Shown here piece after piece: positions 59,841 through 64,000 of a DNA stretch of 64,000 bases. Each line of letters starts with the position of its first letter. Positions within the stretch are counted from its first letter, which is position 1. The notes under the pieces were generated by a model that was not told the origin of the DNA, ran no database searches, and saw nothing but the letters and a program-made list of their open reading frames with translations. Origin of the DNA: Phoronis australis (Eukaryota > Phoronida > Phoronidae); the NCBI GenBank assembly GCA_002633005.1, contig NMRA01000084.1:504708-568707 (forward strand). The letters are read 5' to 3'. The position numbers were made by a program, and so were the translations under genes.

Positions 59841-62800
59841 AAACCAATCAGAGTCAAGAAGAGAACAAAAATTATTCGTTTGATTAAACATTGTGGAAAG
59901 TTCATCCAAATACTGAGGTGTAATTCTGAAAAAATACGGATGCGTTTAAATTTTCATGGGTTCGGGTTTTGACCCACTTTTTAGCAGAACAAGGGTATTT
60001 GGAATAAAGATCTGAGTTGTGCTGTAGATTGTGATTATTCAATTATACAGATCAGCATTTGTGTTGGCTTGCGAACTTATTCAAATAATCAATATATGAC
60101 TCGGCAACAGGCGCTGTATCTTTTGAATTTTTCATTTGAGTGTGAAATTAGAAATTTGCTACTGCGGCAATACGCTCGGTACTGTCTTATATTTTTCATT
60201 TGATTCTCAAAAGCAACAGATTTGCAGTGCTTACCCAAAACATGTCCGTCAAATTGAACATCAACATGAGACCACGATATCAAAATGCTTTAAAAATACA
60301 TTCAATCAATCAGAATTGCTATGACCATTATTGCCATCATCGCCCTGGTCTTGATCACAGCCATCATTATTTCTCAGTACCGGCATGACTCCAGAGGCAA
60401 AGTGCTTTCAAACAAAGTTATTATCCAGGCTGTGCACCTGTTCGTTCCTTATCCACACCAAAAACGTTCATCATTTGCATGACAAACACTACCCTTAAGT
60501 AGTCAGTACATCATTTTCATTTCGGTTGAGGGAAATATGAGAAGCCGGCAGGAGAAATTGCAATCGAAATAAAGCCTTAATTTCCCGTCAGAGAAACGTG
60601 CTCTCGTAAAGTGAAATTAGCCTGCAAAATGATGCACAGAAATAACAGCAATCTGTGCTTTCTATTTCCAGGACAGCATCATTTTTGTGTTAGCTTAACA
60701 CATTCAATTGAATCTGAAAGTGTGAATTTAGAGTTTCGAGTACAATGCCGGCTTATTGGTGAGCTTAAGCTCACTAAATATTTTCCATATAGATCGATAT
60801 ACTGTCTGATCGTAACAACTATCAATGAAAAGCGACACGTCGTAAGAGCGTCGCACGTCGAATATGTGGCCAGCTGGTCATTCGTCGCACGAACGACGTA
60901 AAATCTCGTCGTAGCAAAAAGCTATTGGTTGCGGTACACTCGATGCTAGTTTGATGAAAATCAGCTTCTGTGAAATGCATGGGTCTGTTTTGATTGGATC
61001 TGATGCTGGAAATTGTGAAATTTTCTTATCTCAGTTATACAGAGGGTAAATGACTCAGCTATGCATGATTCACGAGTTGTTCAGCTATAACACCCACGAT
61101 TTCTAATGCGTTATTGAATTGCACTCCATCAATGATTAAAATCTCAAGTGTGTCTTTCGGTACAGTACATGTAAATGCCTCTGGGTTGAAACCTTTCGAA
61201 AAGAACCAGACACTTCTACTGCCAATAGATTGCAGAAAACGAATCTTATCAGTCCTGTGCGAATTTTTCAGATTTCTGACCATTGCCAACAAATTTGTTT
61301 AGTTACCGAAGTTTTTATTGTACATTTTAGAGGAAGTGTGCACGCTATTACTGTACGTGTTAGATAGGAATTATTTCTCATTAATTTCCGTACCTTTCTC
61401 TGCTGATGAAAAAATCCTCTAATTTCATTATGGCACAGATGTGTTAACGAAGACGGTGAGTTTGTATGAAGACGGCGAATTTACAATTAACAATAAACAG
61501 AATAAAATGGCGGTGAATTCTTTTGACGTCCATTTCTGGTTTCTGGAAAGTTTAAATTTCAACAAATGAATTTTTTGCAAAAATGGTATCCCGTTGTCTA
61601 AAATGTCACTTTAGTTTTTATGTCAATCAATCCCGTGCATTTCCTTTCTTTACGTACTTGTTTTTATGAAAATTTACTTGACACATATTTAAAATCCAGT
61701 AAATTGTCAACAAATGAGCAAGGCGAACATCAATTTAGAACACGGGGACGCTTTGCCACCAATTTGGGCATTTTTAATCAGAGACCTCCTGCAGTACTCT
61801 CGTCTCAGTACATTTCCGGGATCAGACTCCGCGCCTGAGCCTTCTGCATGGTTATATGTTGTCGTGAAAGTACACGAAAAGAATCCCACGGTGACACTCT
61901 ATCCGGTCGCATTTGGGCTACTCGACAGGCTTGCTCTTCAAAGAAACCATAGCGCTTCAGCTGACATTAAGTTTGGAAAGAAGCTTGGATAATCAGGCGT
62001 GAAATTGCCCAGTCTAAACATGGTAGCGCCAATAGTGTTTTTTAAAGTCTCACTGGAAAGTCTTTAAATGGCAAAGTAGAATAGTCCCTAAAAAGCACAT
62101 GTGGCTTGGTTCCTCAATTTTCAAAGTCGGACAACAAATGTGACTTTTACATAAAAAATTACAAAGTAGTCCACGGCCAGTATTCTACATTACTAACTCT
62201 GCTGGGTGCGCAACATAATGGGTCAATTCTGAAGGGTAATCAACCAGCAGTTATTAATTGAAGAAAGTCATGTGTCATCGAACAATTCTGGGCATGAGGG
62301 CGTGAGCAGTCGCTTGCACTTTATACACGGTAATGGCCAACAACTAGACTCTGTTTTGGAGAACGAAAATTTATCGCCCACTGCTACTGTAAATACAAAA
62401 TTCTCAAGGCATTCCAAGACGAGTCATCGTCTTCCCAAATTAATCAACAGTACATTTATTAATTTTCTGAAGTCTTAATTTCTTCCAATGGAATAAAAAT
62501 TAATGAACAACGCAGCTATTGTCATTTGAGATTACAATTTTGGGACACTCTGTACTTACCACATTTTGGAGGTGGGTAAGAAGTTATATGTGAAATTCAG
62601 GTAAAAATACGCCGTAATGACGACGATGTACATTGATGGACATAGTTATTTACTCCATTGAGCGTCTGGTTAAGGCCGAGATATAATTTGTGAAATATTG
62701 TCAACAGCTTCAAGACGTGTTCCTACAGACTGGAGAGTCTCTTGCGTCTATGGAACTTGTTTAACGTTGAACTTAACATCACAATGTCCGCCATGGGAAA

Positions 62801-63596
62801 TAGAGCTCGAGTTGATAGCTGTTGCGAAATTATTTAATCGTCCAGGGAACAGTTATTACCATTTAAATGGGATTCACAGAAACCTGATCTGAACGAGAAC
62901 GTCGATGTCTTGATGACTTCAAGCTCTATGCAGAAAATTTTATTAACGAACATTTTTGTGATAACATCTGAAGAAAACGTGATCAAACCAGAGCTCATGT
63001 GACCCCGTATCCTCTAAAGCCGTAATTCTGGTCCCCAGCTAAGACGGCCGTACATGTACTGTAGGCTTTTGCGAAGGCGTTGCTGGTAAGAGCCAAACCA
63101 TTGCTAGTTTGCTAACTGACAAAAGTTGAAACACCACCGTCGAAAACCATCTAGATGAGTATTTGCGTATAAGATTTCAGAATACGACCATGTTAGCTAT
63201 ATAGCCTTACTCATACTGCTGTGCACCAAGCTTAAAACCACAAATCCAGGCGCACAACCTTAATTTGCTCTGGTACCTGTACAGAACGTGAACAATTAAG
63301 TGTTGTCGGAAAGAAATTAACTTGCACTCTACTCTAGGTCAGTGAGGACATACATGTGTATATGTCTTTGGCGAACATTAAAAAAACAGTATGGGTGGCC
63401 TGATGTCATTAGCTGTGCATCAGACGTGTTCAGGCCTCGTGGTAAGGCCCATTGCACAAAACACCTAAGGTAAAGCACGGGAACCCCATTATGGTTCCTC
63501 GTGAAAGAAGTTTTCAAGTCTGCCAGTCTCTTTTAAGAAAACGGACACTAGACGTTTCCATTTGTTGCCATGCACTATATGTTGTAGGCATGTAAC
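59841..63596. other. Intergenic stretch, no gene recognised
   Basis: The longest open frame is 92 codons at 61714-61992 (plus), with no recognisable motif and no clear splice signals. A short CpG-rich patch with repeated CGTCG/CGACG lies at about 60828-60915. Nothing else was recognised. Confidence 0.55.
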
Positions 63597-63900
63597 AGTG
63601 TCATCCAATAGGTTGCTCCTTAGCCTATACGAAGCTCGACAAGACTCTACCAGGTGTTAAGGGGATTCTACGTCAGTACCACACTTGGGACACACTGGGC
63701 TCCCCATATGCCCAGTAATGTGTCTGTGTCCGGCTAGGTTACAGTGCCCCGTCAAAATGAAAATCTTCTCCCGTATTGCAGGCGACTTTATCCTAGGAAG
63801 ATGGGGCTCCTTCACACAGCAGCAAGATAACCTAGGCTTTTCTGGAAGAGGCCACATCACAGGATGAGTGGCCCTCGCCTAGTCCTGACTGCAATCCAAT
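63597..63900 (-). mobile_element. LINE fragment: zinc-knuckle tail after RNase H
   Basis: The frame at 63860-63657 includes LTGHCNLAGHRHITGHMGSP followed by VCPKCGTDVESP. That matches the Gly-His...Cys-x2-Cys tail found after the RNase H domain in I, R1, Jockey and related non-LTR retrotransposons. Only this tail is visible; the fragment stops before the final His/Cys of the knuckle. Confidence 0.7.
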
Positions 63901-64000
63901 GGATTGGGACTTTCTGAAGGAGAAAGTTTACTGTGGAATGAGAGGCGGACTGACTGAGCAGGATTCAAAAGACATAGAGAATCCTACACGAATCTCAGGT

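Noticed and set aside
1-64000. Bacterial-type features: CRISPR arrays, operons, phage or defence islands
   Set aside because: Spliced exons, long introns and animal transposon types show a eukaryotic genome; no direct-repeat/spacer array is present.

Overview
The window reads as animal (metazoan) genomic DNA: coding sequence lies in short exons with GT/AG junctions that join in phase, set in long AT-rich non-coding stretches full of small transposon remnants. One exon resembles the N-terminal part of a posterior Hox protein, and the transposon types present (TTAA-flanked THAP elements, short hAT MITEs, an L1/Tx1-like LINE) suit an invertebrate deuterostome such as an acorn worm. That placement is inference, not proof. 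The sequence is an assembly product: it has one 807-base N run (24618-25424) and one single-N join (36353).

Layout. 1-8183 is non-coding and probably the intron of the homeobox-like gene whose first coding exon is 8184-8622 (minus); no homeobox exon is visible to its left. 8623-19929 has no gene I can support. 19930-21640 is a decayed LINE. 21641-29952 is intergenic and repeat-rich, with hAT-like and fold-back elements and the N gap. 29953-43930 (plus) is a complete three-exon gene for a 459-residue MFS/nodulin-like membrane transporter. Its first intron holds two near-identical copies of a 4-5.5 kb block joined at the single N. This looks like two haplotypes placed end to end, not a real duplication. 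45901-47676 and 56075-57751 are two copies of a Kolobok-like DNA transposon with a decayed THAP domain. 49827-58576 (minus) carries at least seven exons of an unrecognised gene whose predicted product ends in an acidic tail and a CAAX-type cysteine motif. The right end (59359-64000) has little beyond a LINE tail fragment.

No functional link between the three genes is evident; they appear to be ordinary neighbours. The points most worth checking are the haplotypic duplication and its allele-specific 1.77 kb segment carrying a motif repeated at roughly 160-base spacing, a hammerhead-ribozyme-like core in both arms of a long inverted repeat, a transposon nested in a transposon with a matching empty site, and a transposon sitting 17 bases from a splice acceptor.
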